Assembly: GCF_014673495.1 (NCBI RefSeq) | Contig: NZ_CP051006.1 | Coordinates: 3,472,001-3,536,000, forward strand | Length of the DNA stretch: 64,000 bases | Source: Streptomyces griseofuscus | GTDB taxonomy: Bacteria > Actinomycetota > Actinomycetes > Streptomycetales > Streptomycetaceae | Direction of reading: 5' to 3' | Shown here: one piece after another, positions 1 to 7,869 of the stretch | Layout of the letters: every line of letters starts with the position of its first letter | Numbering within the stretch: the stretch's first letter is position 1 | Position numbers and translations under genes: made by a program | The notes under the pieces: generated by a model | Database searches by the model: none | What the model was told of the DNA's origin: nothing | What the model saw: the letters and a program-made list of their open reading frames with translations, nothing else

Positions 1-44
1 TGGGACAGCAAGCATCGCCGGTCCGAACGGCCGGGCTGGGCAAG

Positions 45-764
45 GTGGTCGGGCCGGGGCCGGAATCGGTGTGCGGGGTGGTGCTGCTGCTGCCCGGTGG
101 GGAGGAGGTCTCCGTGCGCAGGCCGTCCGTAATGGGGGCGACGGCGTTCGTGCGTTCGCTGGGCCGGCGGTTCGTCCGTACCGGAAAGGGCGAGGGCCTG
201 GCCGTACACACCGTCCGCTACCGGTACCGGGGGTGGAACGGCAGCGAGGCACATCTGGCCGCCGACGCGGAGTGGGCGGCGGACGAGGTCGTACGGCGGT
301 ACGGGGATGTCCCGGTGTGCCTGGTCGGCGTCGGCATGGGTGGCCGGGCGGCGCTGCGGGCGGGCGGGCACGAGGCCGTCAACTCGGTGGTGGCGCTGGC
401 CCCTTGGCTGCCCGAGGAAGATGTGGCCGCGCCCGCCGAGCCGGTGAAGCAGCTGGTGGGGCGGCGGGTGCTGATCGTGCACGGCACGAACGACGAGCGC
501 AGCGACCCGGAGCTGTCGTTCCGGCTCGCGGCGCGGGCGAAGAAGGTGAACCGGGAGGTGTGCCGGTTCGAGGTGCACTCCGACGGGCACCGGCTGCACG
601 GTCACCGGGACGAAGTGGAGTGCCTGGCCGCCGACTTCATGCGGGGCGCGCTGTTCGGGCACCCGGTGTCCCGGCCGGTCGAGGACGCGCTGGCGGCGCC
701 GCCGCCGATAGGGCTGCGGATGCCGCTGGCGGTGGGGTTCGGCACGTCGCTGCGGCGGCGGTGA
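45..764 (+). CDS. alpha/beta hydrolase fold protein lacking the nucleophile serine
   Basis: The protein (239 aa from the GTG at 45) has the layout of a dienelactone-hydrolase-like alpha/beta hydrolase: an early strand ending LLLPGG, a nucleophile elbow, a late GTNDERSDP loop that would carry the acid, and a C-terminal SDGHRL that would carry the histidine. The elbow reads VGVGMGG, so Gly sits where GxSxG enzymes have Ser or Cys. Either it is not a classical hydrolase or it uses other chemistry. The frame stays open to the left edge, and the first bases would form an ATG if the preceding base is A, so the true start may lie one base outside the window. No signal peptide is seen, so it is probably cytoplasmic. 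The substrate is unknown. Confidence 0.8.
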   Translation: MVGPGPESVCGVVLLLPGGEEVSVRRPSVMGATAFVRSLGRRFVRTGKGEGLAVHTVRYRYRGWNGSEAHLAADAEWAADEVVRRYGDVPVCLVGVGMGGRAALRAGGHEAVNSVVALAPWLPEEDVAAPAEPVKQLVGRRVLIVHGTNDERSDPELSFRLAARAKKVNREVCRFEVHSDGHRLHGHRDEVECLAADFMRGALFGHPVSRPVEDALAAPPPIGLRMPLAVGFGTSLRRR

Positions 765-787
765 ACCAGCGGGTCACGCAGCGGGGT

Positions 788-1741
788 TCAGGACGGGAGC
801 AGGTTGCCGCGCCTCGACAGCAGGAACTTCTTGAAGGCGGCGACCGGTGGGGTGTCCGGGCGGTCGGCCGGCCAGGCGACGCCGATCTCGCGGACGGCGC
901 GGGGCGCGGTGACGGACAGTTCCACCACGCCCGGCCGCGGCACCGTCGGCGGCGGCAGCAGCGCGACCCCGAGCCCGGCCGCGACCAGGCCCCGTAGCGT
1001 CTCGGCCTCCTCCCCCTCGAAGGCGATCCGGGGCGCGAACCCGGCCTCGCGGCACAGGGCGTCGGTGATGCGGCGCAGTCCGTAGCCGGGTTCCAGGGTC
1101 ACGAAGTTCTCCTCGGCCGCCTCGGCCAGCCGGATCCGGCGGCGGCCCGCGAGCGGATGGTCGGCGGGGACTACGAGGCGGAGCTTCTGTTCGTCCAGGC
1201 GGCGGACGACGAGATCGGGGGCGTCCGGGACGGGTGAGGTCAGACAGAGGTCGAGGCGGCCGGCGCGCATGCCCTCCAGCATGGCCTCGCCGTAGTTCTG
1301 GACGAGGCTGAAGCGGATACGCGGGTGCTCGGCGCGGAAGGCGCCCAGCAGTCCGGGCACGGTTTCGGCGCCCATGGTGTGCAGAAACCCGAAGGCGACC
1401 TTTCCGGTGGCGGGGTCGGCGTCGGCGCGGACCTCCTCGGCTGCGCGTTCCACCTCGCCGAGGGCGCGTTCGACGGAGGCGAGGAAAGTACGGCCCGCGG
1501 TGGTGAGGACGAGGGTGCGGCCGCGCCGGGCGAACAGTTCCACACCCAGGTCCTGCTCCAGGCGGGCCATCGCGCGGGAGAGGGTGGACTGGGGGACGTT
1601 CAGTTCCTGGGCGGCGCGGGTGACGTGCTCGTTGCGGGCCACGCCGGCGAAGTAGGCGAGGCGGGGCGCCAGCAACAGCGCCATGTCTTCTGTGTCACCG
1701 GATGGTGACAGGCGGGCCTCTGACCTCTGCTGATGCTCCAT
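788..1741 (-). CDS. LysR-family transcriptional regulator
   Basis: This is a 317 aa LysR-type regulator. The N-terminal winged helix-turn-helix lies at about residues 28-85 (HVTRAAQELNVPQSTLSRAM is the recognition region), followed by a periplasmic-binding-protein-like effector domain at about 110-310. It is divergent from the MFS exporter gene that starts 62 bp away, the usual arrangement for a LysR regulator and its target, so it probably controls that exporter in response to an unknown ligand. The start is uncertain: the ATG at 1741 gives a 19-residue leader, while the ATG at 1684 (MALLLAPRLAYF) starts where most family members do. With the shorter form, the inverted repeat at 1693-1710 becomes a promoter-proximal site. 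Confidence 0.9.
   Translation of the reverse strand: MEHQQRSEARLSPSGDTEDMALLLAPRLAYFAGVARNEHVTRAAQELNVPQSTLSRAMARLEQDLGVELFARRGRTLVLTTAGRTFLASVERALGEVERAAEEVRADADPATGKVAFGFLHTMGAETVPGLLGAFRAEHPRIRFSLVQNYGEAMLEGMRAGRLDLCLTSPVPDAPDLVVRRLDEQKLRLVVPADHPLAGRRRIRLAEAAEENFVTLEPGYGLRRITDALCREAGFAPRIAFEGEEAETLRGLVAAGLGVALLPPPTVPRPGVVELSVTAPRAVREIGVAWPADRPDTPPVAAFKKFLLSRRGNLLPS
1693..1710. promoter_or_regulatory. inverted repeat near the LysR start, possible operator
   Basis: TGTCACC and GGTGACA are perfect 7-bp arms around a GGAT loop. The repeat sits just upstream of the internal LysR start at 1684, or inside the N-terminal codons if the 1741 start is used. LysR proteins often bind such dyads in divergent promoter regions. 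Binding here is inference only. Confidence 0.3.
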
Positions 1742-1803
1742 GGGAACGATTATGACGATTCCATGCATTGGACGGATGAGAGGCGCGTCCTTACGGTCGA
1801 AGC

Positions 1804-3081
1804 ATGTCTCCCGCCAGTACCGGGGCGTCCAGCACCCTGGGCGCCGCGTCCCCTGTCATCGCCCCCTCCTCCGACACCCGGCTGACCCCGGGCGGCCCCG
1901 GCTACCGCCGGATGAGCTTCGCCCTCTTCCTCGCCGGGGTCGCGACCTTCGCGCTGCTGTACTCCACCCAGGCCCTGCTGCCGCTGATCTCCGACGATTT
2001 CGGGGTCGCGGCGAGCGAGGCGAGCTGGACGGTCGCGGCGGCGACCGGCGGGCTCGCGCTGTTCGTGCTGCCGATGAGCGCCCTGTCGGAGCGCTTCGGG
2101 CGTCGTACGGTGATGACGGCGTCGCTGGCGGTCGCGGTGGCCGTCGGTCTGCTGGTGCCCTTCGCGCCCTCGATCGGCGCGCTGGTGGCGCTGCGCGCGG
2201 TGCAGGGCGCGGCCCTCGCCGGGCTGCCCGCCTCGGCGCAGGCGTATCTGGCCGAGGAGGTGCGCCCGCGCGCGCTGGTCACGGCGATCGGCCTGTTCGT
2301 GGCGGGCAACAGCGTCGGCGGTATGAGCGGCCGGGTGATCACCGGCTGGGTGGCGCAGATGTGGGGCTGGCGGGCGTCGGTCGGGGTGATCGGGGTGATC
2401 GCGGTCGGGTGCGCGGTGGCGTTCCGGCTGCTGCTGCCGGCGCCGCGGCACTTCAAGGCGGGTTCGCTGCGCCCCCGGGTGCTGCTGGGCACGGTCCGCA
2501 CTCATCTCTCGGACCCGCTGCTGCGCCGTCTGTACGCGATCGGCGCGCTGTTCATGACGGTGTTCGGCGGGGTGTACACGGTGATCGGCTACCGGCTGAC
2601 GGGTGCGCCGTTCGGGCTGCCGCAGGGCATCGTGGGCTCGATCTTCCTGGTCTATCTGGTGGGCACGGTCTCGGCGTCCACGGCGGGACGTCTGGTGGGC
2701 CGGCTCGGCCGCCGCGGTGCCCTCTACCTTGCGGGCGGTACGACGACGGCGGGGCTGCTGCTCTCCCTCGCGGCGTCCCTCCCGCTCGTCCTGCTCGGCC
2801 TGGTGCTGATCACCGCGGGCTTCTTCGCGGGGCACGCGGTCGCCTCCTCGGCCGTCAGCAAGACCGCCACCCAGGGCCGCGCCCAGGCGTCCGCGCTCTA
2901 TCAGTCCGCCTACTACATCGGCTCCAGCGTCGGCAGCACGGTGGGCGCGCTGGCCTTCCACGCGAACGGCTGGACGGGCACGGTGAGCGTCGGTCTCCTC
3001 GCGGTCCTGGGCGTCGTGACCATCACGGTGCTGGGGTCGCGGGCGGCGCGGGTGGCGGCCCGGCCGGTCGCGGCGCACTGA
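1804..3081 (+). CDS. MFS transporter (DHA-type drug or metabolite exporter)
   Basis: The 425 aa protein has a polar N-terminus of about 35 residues and then about 12 hydrophobic segments. The loop after the second helix carries the MFS signature SERFGRRTVM (family pattern GxxxDRxGRR), and the second half carries the equivalent GRLGRRG. This is the make-up of proton-driven DHA-type exporters (YnfM/arabinose-efflux-like). It is transcribed away from the LysR regulator, which probably governs it. The start was chosen as the first ATG after the divergent promoter. The substrate cannot be read from sequence. Confidence 0.9.
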   Translation: MSPASTGASSTLGAASPVIAPSSDTRLTPGGPGYRRMSFALFLAGVATFALLYSTQALLPLISDDFGVAASEASWTVAAATGGLALFVLPMSALSERFGRRTVMTASLAVAVAVGLLVPFAPSIGALVALRAVQGAALAGLPASAQAYLAEEVRPRALVTAIGLFVAGNSVGGMSGRVITGWVAQMWGWRASVGVIGVIAVGCAVAFRLLLPAPRHFKAGSLRPRVLLGTVRTHLSDPLLRRLYAIGALFMTVFGGVYTVIGYRLTGAPFGLPQGIVGSIFLVYLVGTVSASTAGRLVGRLGRRGALYLAGGTTTAGLLLSLAASLPLVLLGLVLITAGFFAGHAVASSAVSKTATQGRAQASALYQSAYYIGSSVGSTVGALAFHANGWTGTVSVGLLAVLGVVTITVLGSRAARVAARPVAAH

Positions 3082-3287
3082 GCGTCCCGAAACATCCTGA
3101 ACAGGTGAGGGGTACGGGGCGTACGGTCCCGTGCCCCTCACGCGCATCCAGAACCGATCACAACCGGTCCCAGATGGTCTGATCTGGTCGGCTTCTTGCT
3201 CCGGCGGTCGTTGTCAGTGGGCTGCGGTAGCTTGCGAAGTGCTGGGCGTGCAGGCGCGTACGGGACGGCCACGGGGGTGGGTGGGCG

Positions 3288-4301
3288 ATGGGTGAGGACA
3301 CGGCGACGGCGGGGATCGACGCCGCGCTGGAGAAGCACCGGACCGAGCTGACCGGGTACTGCTACCGGATGCTCGGCTCCTCCTTCGAGGCGGAGGACGC
3401 GGTGCAGGACACCCTGGTGCGGGCCTGGCGCGGACACGAGAGATTCGAGGGGCGGTCCTCGCTGCGCTCGTGGCTGTACCGGATCGCGACGAACGTGTGC
3501 CTGGACATGCTGGCGGCGGGCGGCAAGCGGGCCCGGCCGATGGATCTGACCGACGCGACCCCGCTGGCCCGGGCGGCGCTGTCCCCGCGGCCGGACCACA
3601 CCTGGCTGGAGCCGGTGCCGGACGCGCGGGTGCTGCCCACGGTGGCGGATCCGGCGGAGGCGGCGGTGGCCAAGGAGTCGATCCGGCTGGCGTTCATGGC
3701 GGCGCTCCAGCGACTGCCGCCCAGGCAGCGGGCGGTGCTGATCCTGCGCGAGGTGCTGGCATGGCGGGCGAGCGAGGTCGCCGAGCTGCTGGACACCTCG
3801 GTGGCCTCGGTCAACAGCGCGTTGCAGCGGGCGCGGGCCACGCTCGCCGAGCGGGCGGCCGCGGGCGGCGCGGGCGAGGTGTCCGATCCGCTGGACGAGG
3901 AGCAGCAAAGGCTGCTGGAGCGCTATGTGAAGGCGTTCGAGGGGTATGACATGGCGGCGCTGACGGCGCTGCTGCACGAGGACGCGGTGATGACGATGCC
4001 GCCGTTCGACCTGTGGCTGCGCGGTCCGGCCGACATCACCGGTTTCATGAGCACGATCGGGGCGTCCTGCGCCGCTTCCCGGCTGGTGCCGGTGCGGGCG
4101 AACGGGCTGCCCGCCTTCGCGCACTACAAGCCGGACCCGGACAGCGGCGGGTTCAGCCCGTGGGCGGTGCAGGTGCTGGAGCTGTCAGCGGGCCGGATCA
4201 CCGGTTTCCACTGCTTCCTCGACACCCCGCGCTGGTTCCCCCTCTTCGGACTGCCGCTCCGTCTGGAAGCGGAGTCCGACGGCCGCGAGGAGCGCGAGTA
4301 G
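3288..4301 (+). CDS. ECF sigma factor with C-terminal SnoaL-like domain (SigG/SigX5 type)
   Basis: The 337 aa protein begins with sigma region 2 (about residues 12-78, with GYCYRMLGSSFEAEDAVQDT and the -10 helix RSWLYRIATNVCLDML). Sigma region 4 lies at about 133-185 (LPPRQRAVLILREVLAW, then SVASVNSALQRAR). A SnoaL/NTF2-like domain fills about 200-325. This three-part layout is that of the SigG/SigX5 group, where the tail is thought to regulate the sigma factor in place of a separate anti-sigma protein. No anti-sigma gene follows. A convergent STAS-domain gene overlaps its last 117 bp. The ATG follows a GGGTGGGTGGGCG purine tract that may act as the ribosome binding site. Confidence 0.92.
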   Translation: MGEDTATAGIDAALEKHRTELTGYCYRMLGSSFEAEDAVQDTLVRAWRGHERFEGRSSLRSWLYRIATNVCLDMLAAGGKRARPMDLTDATPLARAALSPRPDHTWLEPVPDARVLPTVADPAEAAVAKESIRLAFMAALQRLPPRQRAVLILREVLAWRASEVAELLDTSVASVNSALQRARATLAERAAAGGAGEVSDPLDEEQQRLLERYVKAFEGYDMAALTALLHEDAVMTMPPFDLWLRGPADITGFMSTIGASCAASRLVPVRANGLPAFAHYKPDPDSGGFSPWAVQVLELSAGRITGFHCFLDTPRWFPLFGLPLRLEAESDGREERE

Positions 4302-4544
4302 CGCGGGGGCGGGGGCGCGCAGCCGGATGCGGCCGCCGGAGCGGCGGGCGGTGAGTTCCAGGCGGGCCAGCAGGTCCACCTGGGCGAGGTCCGGCGGTCC
4401 GAGCGCGCCCGTGTCGCAGACGACGACGCGGGCGCGGTCGCCGGCGCGCTCCAGCGCGGACCGTACGGCGTCACAGAGCGCCGGTGTCCCGTCGCGGCCG
4501 ACGGCCTCGGGCAGTACCAGCACAGGGGGTTCCTCGGTGTCCAC
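4185..4544 (-). CDS. STAS-domain protein (MlaB/anti-sigma-antagonist-like)
   Basis: The 119 aa single-domain protein resembles Streptomyces STAS proteins: a beta strand RVVVCDTG, a helix DLAQVDLLARLELTARRSG, and a second strand RIRL followed by a helix ending AAVGL. In SpoIIAA-type antagonists the loop after the central strand carries a phosphorylated Ser/Thr (DSSG); here that loop reads GALGPPDLAQ, so phospho-switching is unlikely. The C-terminus overlaps the 3' end of the ECF sigma gene tail to tail, so each mRNA is partly antisense to the other. A partner kinase or sigma regulator is not present nearby. Confidence 0.7.
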   Translation of the reverse strand: MDTEEPPVLVLPEAVGRDGTPALCDAVRSALERAGDRARVVVCDTGALGPPDLAQVDLLARLELTARRSGGRIRLRAPAPALLALLAAVGLRFQTERQSEEGEPARGVEEAVETGDPAR

Positions 4545-4683
4545 GCGGGGATGGACGGCGGCCGAGGGCCCAACTCATCGCGCCGGCCGGATTCTTTCCC
4601 CCCGGGACACCACCGGCGGCCGGCGACCGGCATCACCTGAATCACATTGACCAACTCCTTCCCCAAGACGGAGGGTTGGGACC

Positions 4684-5604
4684 GTGACGGGGGTACTGAG
4701 CGGGTTCGCGGTGATCGCGATCGTCATCGGGGTGGGCTACGTCCTTGGGCGGCGCGGAACGCTCGGCACGCAGGGCATGGACGTACTGACCCGGCTGGCG
4801 TTCATGGTGGCGGGTCCGGCGCTGCTGTTCACCACCCTGGCCAGGGCCGACCTGTCGGTGCTCTTCTCCGCCCGCCTGCTGGTGACGGCGCTGAGCACGG
4901 CGGCGGTCTCGGCCGTCTTCGTGGTGGCGGGGGTGGTACGGGGGTGGGGTGTGGGCCGTACGACGATCGGCGCGCTGTGCTCCGGTTACGTCAACTCGGG
5001 CAACCTCGGGATCCCCATCGCCGCGTATGTTCTGGGCGACGCGTCCCTCGTGGCGCCGGTGCTGCTCTTCCAGGTCGTCCTGGTGACGCCGGTCGCGCTG
5101 ACCGTCCTCGACCTGTCCGGCATGGGCGAGAAGGGCACGCTCGGGCAGCGGCTGCTGACCCCGCTGCGCAATCCGATCGCGGTGGGTTCACTGTCCGGCG
5201 TGGTGGTCGCCGCGGCGGGCTGGAAGCTCCCCGGTCCGGTGATGGACCCGCTCACCCTGATCGGCAACATGTCCGTCCCCGCGGCCCTGCTGGCCTTCGG
5301 CATGTCCCTGCACGGCAGCGCGGCCCCCTGCCGCGGCCAGGACCGCCAACTCGTGCTGCTCTCCGTGGCCTTGAAGTCCCTGGGCCAGCCCCTGGCCGCG
5401 TGGGCCCTCGCGACCTCCCTCTTCGACCTCCACGGCGCCCCCCTCCTCGACGTCGTCGTCACCTCCGCCCTCCCCGCCGCCCAGAACCTCTTCACCTACG
5501 CCAGCCGCTACCACGTCGCCCAGTCCCTGGCCCGCGAGTCGATCCTGCTGTCGACGGTGGTGTCGGTACCGGTGCTGGTGGGGGTGGCGGCGGTGCTGGG
5601 GTGA
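4684..5604 (+). CDS. AEC-family (auxin efflux carrier-like) permease
   Basis: This is a 306 aa membrane protein with about ten hydrophobic segments in two halves. The first half has VLGRRGTLGTQGMDVLTRLAFMVAGPALLF and the conserved GYVNSGNLGIPIA unit, whose Asn-Gly-Gly-Pro pattern marks the crossover region of AEC transporters. The second half has the matching NMSVPAALLAFGMSL. Family members move organic acids such as malate or malonate. The GTG start follows CAAGACGGAGGGTTGGGACC, which has a GGAGG ribosome site. It stands alone between the STAS gene and the decayed Uma2 gene. The substrate is unknown. Confidence 0.88.
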   Translation: MTGVLSGFAVIAIVIGVGYVLGRRGTLGTQGMDVLTRLAFMVAGPALLFTTLARADLSVLFSARLLVTALSTAAVSAVFVVAGVVRGWGVGRTTIGALCSGYVNSGNLGIPIAAYVLGDASLVAPVLLFQVVLVTPVALTVLDLSGMGEKGTLGQRLLTPLRNPIAVGSLSGVVVAAAGWKLPGPVMDPLTLIGNMSVPAALLAFGMSLHGSAAPCRGQDRQLVLLSVALKSLGQPLAAWALATSLFDLHGAPLLDVVVTSALPAAQNLFTYASRYHVAQSLARESILLSTVVSVPVLVGVAAVLG

Positions 5605-5610
5605 CCCCTC

Positions 5611-6042
5611 TCAGCCGACGGACACGGCGAGCCGAAAGGGAGCGGGCAGCTCCAGTGGCGACCCGAACCCCACCGAGGCGAGGACACGGTAGGCGCCGCC
5701 GAGCGGAGTGCCGTACAGCCTGACCGTCGGTCCGTCGGGCGCCAGTTGGTCGACGAGGAGATACAACGGAACACCGGCCGCGGCGTAGCCCGCCGCCTTG
5801 GTGCTCCGGTCGTGGCAAGCGGTGGCGACGGAGGTGACCTCCACGACCAGTTCGGCCGCGCCGGCGGGGACGTAGTACTCGTCCTCGCCTTCCATGCCCC
5901 GCTCCGGCACCGCCGCGAGATCCGGCACATACAGTTCCGAGCGGGCGGGACACGCCAGGGCCAGCCGCTGGTAGATCCCCCAGGACGCCGGAATCACCTC
6001 GTGCAGATGCCTCTGTCGCGGCGTCATCCATGGGCCCATCAC
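5611..6042 (-). pseudogene. truncated Uma2-family nuclease-like gene
   Basis: The frame encodes 143 aa recognisable as Uma2 (DUF820, restriction-endonuclease fold): TPRQRHLHEVI near the N-terminus, ELYVPDLAAVPE carrying the PD-like acidic strand, and AAELVVEVTS followed by KAAGYAAAGVPLYLLVD. Compared with the intact family member at 43659-44255 it lacks the first 35 or so residues, which carry a conserved Glu strand, and is shortened between the first helix and YVPDL. The deoA terminator hairpin at 6051-6082 sits directly upstream with no room for a promoter. It is probably a remnant. It could still be a short expressed protein. Confidence 0.6.
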
Positions 6043-6050
6043 ACACGCCG

Positions 6051-6082
6051 AACGGGACCGGCGGAGTTTCGCCGGTCCCGTT
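6051..6082 (-). terminator. hairpin downstream of thymidine phosphorylase gene
   Basis: AACGGGACCGGCG (6051-6063) and CGCCGGTCCCGTT (6070-6082) form a perfect 13-bp stem with a 6-nt loop, starting 24 bp past the deoA stop codon. There is no long T run, as is usual for Streptomyces terminators. Confidence 0.8.
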
Positions 6083-6105
6083 CATCCGAATGAGGAGATC
6101 GCAGG

Positions 6106-7389
6106 TCAGGCGATACGTTCCAGCACCACCGGGGTCGTCGAGAACTCGGTGCCCGGGGCCGCGATGTCGTAGGAGCCGGACACAGCCTCCAGGGCGTAGT
6201 CGAAGCGCTCGGGGGTGTCCGTGTGGAGGGTCAGCAGGGGCTGGCCGGCGGTCACGGTGTCGCCCGGCTTGGCGTGGAGTTCGATGCCGGCGGCGGCCTG
6301 CACCGGGTCCTCCTTGCGGGCGCGGCCCGCGCCGAGGCGCCAGGCGCCGATGCCGATGTCGTAGGCGTCCAGACGGGTCAGGACACCCGAGGAGGGGGCC
6401 GTGACCACGTGCTGCTCGCGGGAGGTGGGCAGCGCGGCGTCCGGGTCGCCGCCCTGGGCCGCGATCATCCGGCGCCAGGCGTCCATCGCCGAGCCGTCGG
6501 CCAGCGCCTTCGCCGGGTCGGCGTCCTTCAGGCCCGCCGCGTCCAGCATCTCCCGCGCCAGGGCGAGGGTCAGCTCGACGACGTCCGCGGGGCCGCCGCC
6601 CGCGAGCACCTCCACCGACTCGCGGACCTCCAGCGCGTTGCCCGCGGTGAGGCCGAGCGGGGTGGACATGTCGGTGAGGAGGGCGACCGTGCGTACACCG
6701 TGGTCGGTGCCCAGGCCCACCATGGTGGAGGCCAGCTCGCGGGCGTCCGCCAGGTTCTTCATGAACGCGCCGGTGCCGACCTTGACGTCCAGCACCAGCG
6801 AGCCCGTGCCCTCGGCGATCTTCTTGGACATGATCGAGGAGGCGATCAGCGGGATCGCCTCGACCGTGGCGGTGACGTCACGCAGGGCGTACAGCTTCTT
6901 GTCCGCGGGGGCGAGGCCGTCGCCCGCCGCGCAGATCACCGCGCCGACGCCGTCGAGCACGTTGAGCATCTCCTCGTTGGAGAGCAGCGCGCGCCAGCCG
7001 GGGATGGACTCCAGCTTGTCCAGGGTGCCGCCGGTGTGGCCGAGGCCCCGGCCGGACAGCTGCGGCACGGCCGCGCCGCAGGCCGCGACCAGGGGGGCCA
7101 GCGGCAGGGTGATCTTGTCGCCGACGCCGCCGGTGGAGTGCTTGTCGGCGGTCGGGCGGGCCAGCGTGGAGAAGTCCATGCGCTCGCCGGAGGCGATCAT
7201 GGCCGCCGTCCAGCGGGCGATCTCCCGCCGGTTCATGCCGTTGAGCAGGATCGCCATGGCGAGCGCGGACATCTGCTCGTCGGCGACCTCGCCGCGCGTG
7301 TACGCGTCGATGACCCAGTCGATCTGCGCGTCGGTCAGCTCGCCGCGGTCCCGCTTGGTGCGGATCACGGAGATGGCGTCCATGGCCAT
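6106..7389 (-). CDS. deoA: thymidine phosphorylase
   Basis: The 427 aa protein matches pyrimidine-nucleoside phosphorylases, which split thymidine or deoxyuridine with phosphate into base and deoxyribose-1-phosphate. The N-terminal helical domain holds NGMNRREIARWTAAM. The phosphate-binding stretch KHSTGGVGDK lies near residue 83, and LSGRGLGHTGGTLDKLE near 112. A C-terminal alpha/beta domain of about 90 residues ends with EAVSGSYDIAAPGTEF. It is the last gene of a nucleoside uptake and salvage operon, 75 bp behind cdd, with a strong hairpin in that gap that may lower its expression. Length and motifs are complete. Confidence 0.95.
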   Translation of the reverse strand: MAMDAISVIRTKRDRGELTDAQIDWVIDAYTRGEVADEQMSALAMAILLNGMNRREIARWTAAMIASGERMDFSTLARPTADKHSTGGVGDKITLPLAPLVAACGAAVPQLSGRGLGHTGGTLDKLESIPGWRALLSNEEMLNVLDGVGAVICAAGDGLAPADKKLYALRDVTATVEAIPLIASSIMSKKIAEGTGSLVLDVKVGTGAFMKNLADARELASTMVGLGTDHGVRTVALLTDMSTPLGLTAGNALEVRESVEVLAGGGPADVVELTLALAREMLDAAGLKDADPAKALADGSAMDAWRRMIAAQGGDPDAALPTSREQHVVTAPSSGVLTRLDAYDIGIGAWRLGAGRARKEDPVQAAAGIELHAKPGDTVTAGQPLLTLHTDTPERFDYALEAVSGSYDIAAPGTEFSTTPVVLERIA

Positions 7390-7421
7390 GGCTGATGGCT
7401 TCCTTCCGGGAGGTGCAAGGG

Positions 7422-7460
7422 GTACGGCCCTCCTGTGCGGATGCGCCAGGAGGGCCGTAC
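7422..7460 (-). terminator. hairpin between cdd and deoA (attenuator or partial terminator)
   Basis: GTACGGCCCTCCTG (7422-7435) and CAGGAGGGCCGTAC (7447-7460) form a perfect 14-bp stem with an 11-nt loop. It starts 4 bp beyond the cdd stop and ends 33 bp before the deoA start, so it lies inside the transcription unit. It may reduce read-through into deoA or protect the upstream mRNA. Confidence 0.65.
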
Positions 7461-7464
7461 GGAA

Positions 7465-7869
7465 TTACTTGGTGAGATGGTCCGGGCCGAAGGCCTGGGG
7501 CAGCATCTCGGACAGCGGCAGGACGCCCGCGGGGGTGTCCAGGAGCAGGTCCGCACCGCCGAACTCGTAGAGCAGCTGACGGCAGCGCCCGCACGGCACG
7601 AGCAGCGCGCCCGCGCCGTCCACACAGGTGAAGTGCGTCAGACGGCCGCCACCCGTGCGCTGGAGCTGCGACACCAGGCCGCACTCGGCGCACAGGCCGA
7701 GGCCGTACGAGGCGTTCTCGACATTGCAGCCGGTGACGGTGCGGCCGTCGTCGACCAGCGCCGCCACACCGACCGGGTAGCCGGAGTAGGGGGCGTAGGC
7801 GTGGGCCATCGCCTCCCGGGCCTCGGCGCGCAGCGCCTCCCAGTCGAAACCGGCCGCGTTCTTCGTCAC
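7465..7869 (-). CDS. cdd: cytidine deaminase
   Basis: The 134 aa enzyme hydrolyses cytidine and deoxycytidine to uridine and deoxyuridine. The zinc site is complete: Cys60 with the catalytic Glu in CAECG, and Cys93 and Cys96 in PCGRC. Substrate-binding residues are visible in GCNVENASYG. The length is typical of the small tetrameric type. The GTG start at 7869 was chosen because it overlaps the stop of the upstream permease gene (GTGA) and places YAPYSGYPVGVA at the expected distance. Its product feeds deoA, the next gene. Confidence 0.94.
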   Translation of the reverse strand: MTKNAAGFDWEALRAEAREAMAHAYAPYSGYPVGVAALVDDGRTVTGCNVENASYGLGLCAECGLVSQLQRTGGGRLTHFTCVDGAGALLVPCGRCRQLLYEFGGADLLLDTPAGVLPLSEMLPQAFGPDHLTK

